A DNA stretch of 5,282 bases from Actinomycetota bacterium (GTDB lineage: Bacteria > Actinomycetota > Acidimicrobiia > Acidimicrobiales > Iamiaceae). The stretch is from contig JADGOP010000204.1 of the NCBI GenBank assembly GCA_017882935.1, forward strand, positions 1 through 5,282, read 5' to 3'. A model generated the notes under the pieces. That model saw only the letters and a program-made list of their open reading frames with translations, was not told the origin of the DNA and did no database searches. The translations under genes and the position numbers were made by a program. Shown here piece after piece: positions 4,760-5,282 of the stretch. Numbering within the stretch: the stretch's first letter is position 1; every line of letters begins with the position of its first letter.

Positions 4760-5282
4760 TCAGGTCTCGGTGTCGTCGAGGATCTCGTCGAGGCCGATGA
4801 TCTCGGCCGACCGCACCTCGCCCACGAAGGTCCCCGCGGCATCGGTGACCGCCACCCGGTCGATGTCGGCCTCGTCCATCGCAACCAGCGCGTCGCGCAG
4901 CGTCCAGCTCGGACGGCCGGTGGGGAGGTCGTCACGCAGCACCTCGCCCACGAGGGTGTGGTCCCACGCGTCGCGCGGCACCTGCGACACGTCGTCGAGC
5001 AGGCACATGCCGAGGTAGTGCGCCCCTCGGCCACCACGGCCACGTTGCGCTGGCGGTTGCCGACCACGTGCACCCACACGAACTCCGACAGGGTCGCGTC
5101 GGGGGGCACCGTCAGCACGTCGGTGCTGAGCGCCGCGGTGAGCGGCAGCCGGAAGCGGCGCTCGAGGTGGCCCAGGCGACTCGACTGCTGTGCCGGTGAC
5201 ACCGACGACCGGGCCATGACCAGCTGAGACATCGCGGCCGCCACGAGCGCGGGCACCACGAACACGGCCTTGCCCGTGGTCT
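4760..5282 (-). CDS. ClC-type chloride channel/antiporter, C-terminal end with CBS pair, frameshifted
   Basis: The 5' part lies beyond the right edge. Read leftward, the first visible residues, TTGKA then VFVVPALVAAAMSQLVMARS, resemble the last membrane helix of ClC chloride channels/transporters, in which TG followed by a hydrophobic helix containing LP or VP is common. A cytoplasmic tail follows with two CBS domains, a common ClC C-terminal regulatory module that can bind adenine nucleotides. CBS1 runs from about VLTVPPDATLSEF to LGMCLLDDV, and CBS2 from about VGEVLRDDL to EIIGLDEIL, ending at the TGA at 4760-4762. CBS1 is split: the reading frame changes at the C run 5023-5026 (GGGG on the coding strand). 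Adding one G restores VAVVAEGAHYLGMCLLDDV and a tail of 173 residues. As written, the upstream frame would run on without a stop to about 4486, through the small gene on the other strand. This may be a sequencing error or a genuine mutation. ClC identity rests on a short stretch; the CBS calls are firmer. Confidence 0.78.
   Translation of the reverse strand, partial: DHGQGRVRGARARGGRDVSAGHGPVVGVTGTAVESPGPPRAPLPAAAHRGAQHRRADGAPRRDPVGVRVGARGRQPPAQRGRGGRGAHYLGMCLLDDVSQVPRDAWDHTLVGEVLRDDLPTGRPSWTLRDALVAMDEADIDRVAVTDAAGTFVGEVRSAEIIGLDEILDDTET

Noticed and set aside
1..5282. Undescribed defence, mobile or biosynthetic system
   Set aside because: No nuclease/toxin/antitoxin grouping, transposase, integrase, reverse transcriptase, direct-repeat array or biosynthetic cluster is visible. 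The genes look like ordinary chromosomal neighbours.

Overview
The window looks like a piece of a high-GC actinobacterial chromosome. Codon third positions are strongly G/C, GTG starts are common, and the first two genes encode lipoproteins with Ser/Thr/Ala/Gly-rich linkers of the kind common in Actinomycetota. The RNase D, alpha-glucosidase and ClC sequences read to me like those of Acidimicrobiia relatives, but that is an impression and no search was run. I see no phage, IS, CRISPR, tRNA or rRNA signal.

Layout. From 1 to 1031 (+) lie two adjacent, overlapping lipoprotein genes that are clear paralogs; the first is cut by the left edge. From 1148 to 2690 (+) a single-domain rhodanese is followed after 4 bases by an RNase D-type exonuclease with an HRDC region, probably one transcription unit. 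From 2706 to 2773 there is a nested inverted repeat between two convergent genes, probably a bidirectional terminator. From 2778 to 4355 (-) lies a complete GH13 alpha-glucosidase of 525 aa. A 181-bp divergent intergenic region (4356-4536) carries an imperfect 18-bp repeat. One copy overlaps the alpha-glucosidase start and the other overlaps a possible -10 box for the next gene. From 4537 to 4716 (+) lies a 59-aa protein with a Cys/His cluster. From 4760 to 5282 (-) is the C-terminal end of a ClC-type chloride channel/antiporter with a tandem CBS pair. It is interrupted by an apparent one-base frameshift in a short C run and cut by the right edge.

How the genes work together. Only two groups look functionally linked: the tandem lipoproteins (secreted, lipid-anchored, unknown role) and the rhodanese/RNase D pair (co-transcribed, with no obvious biochemical link). 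The alpha-glucosidase, the small Cys/His protein and the ClC channel look like independent housekeeping or accessory genes. I found no convincing undescribed multi-gene system. The items most worth a second look are the lipoprotein duplication, the small Cys/His protein, the repeat in the divergent promoter region, the nested palindrome and the channel frameshift.
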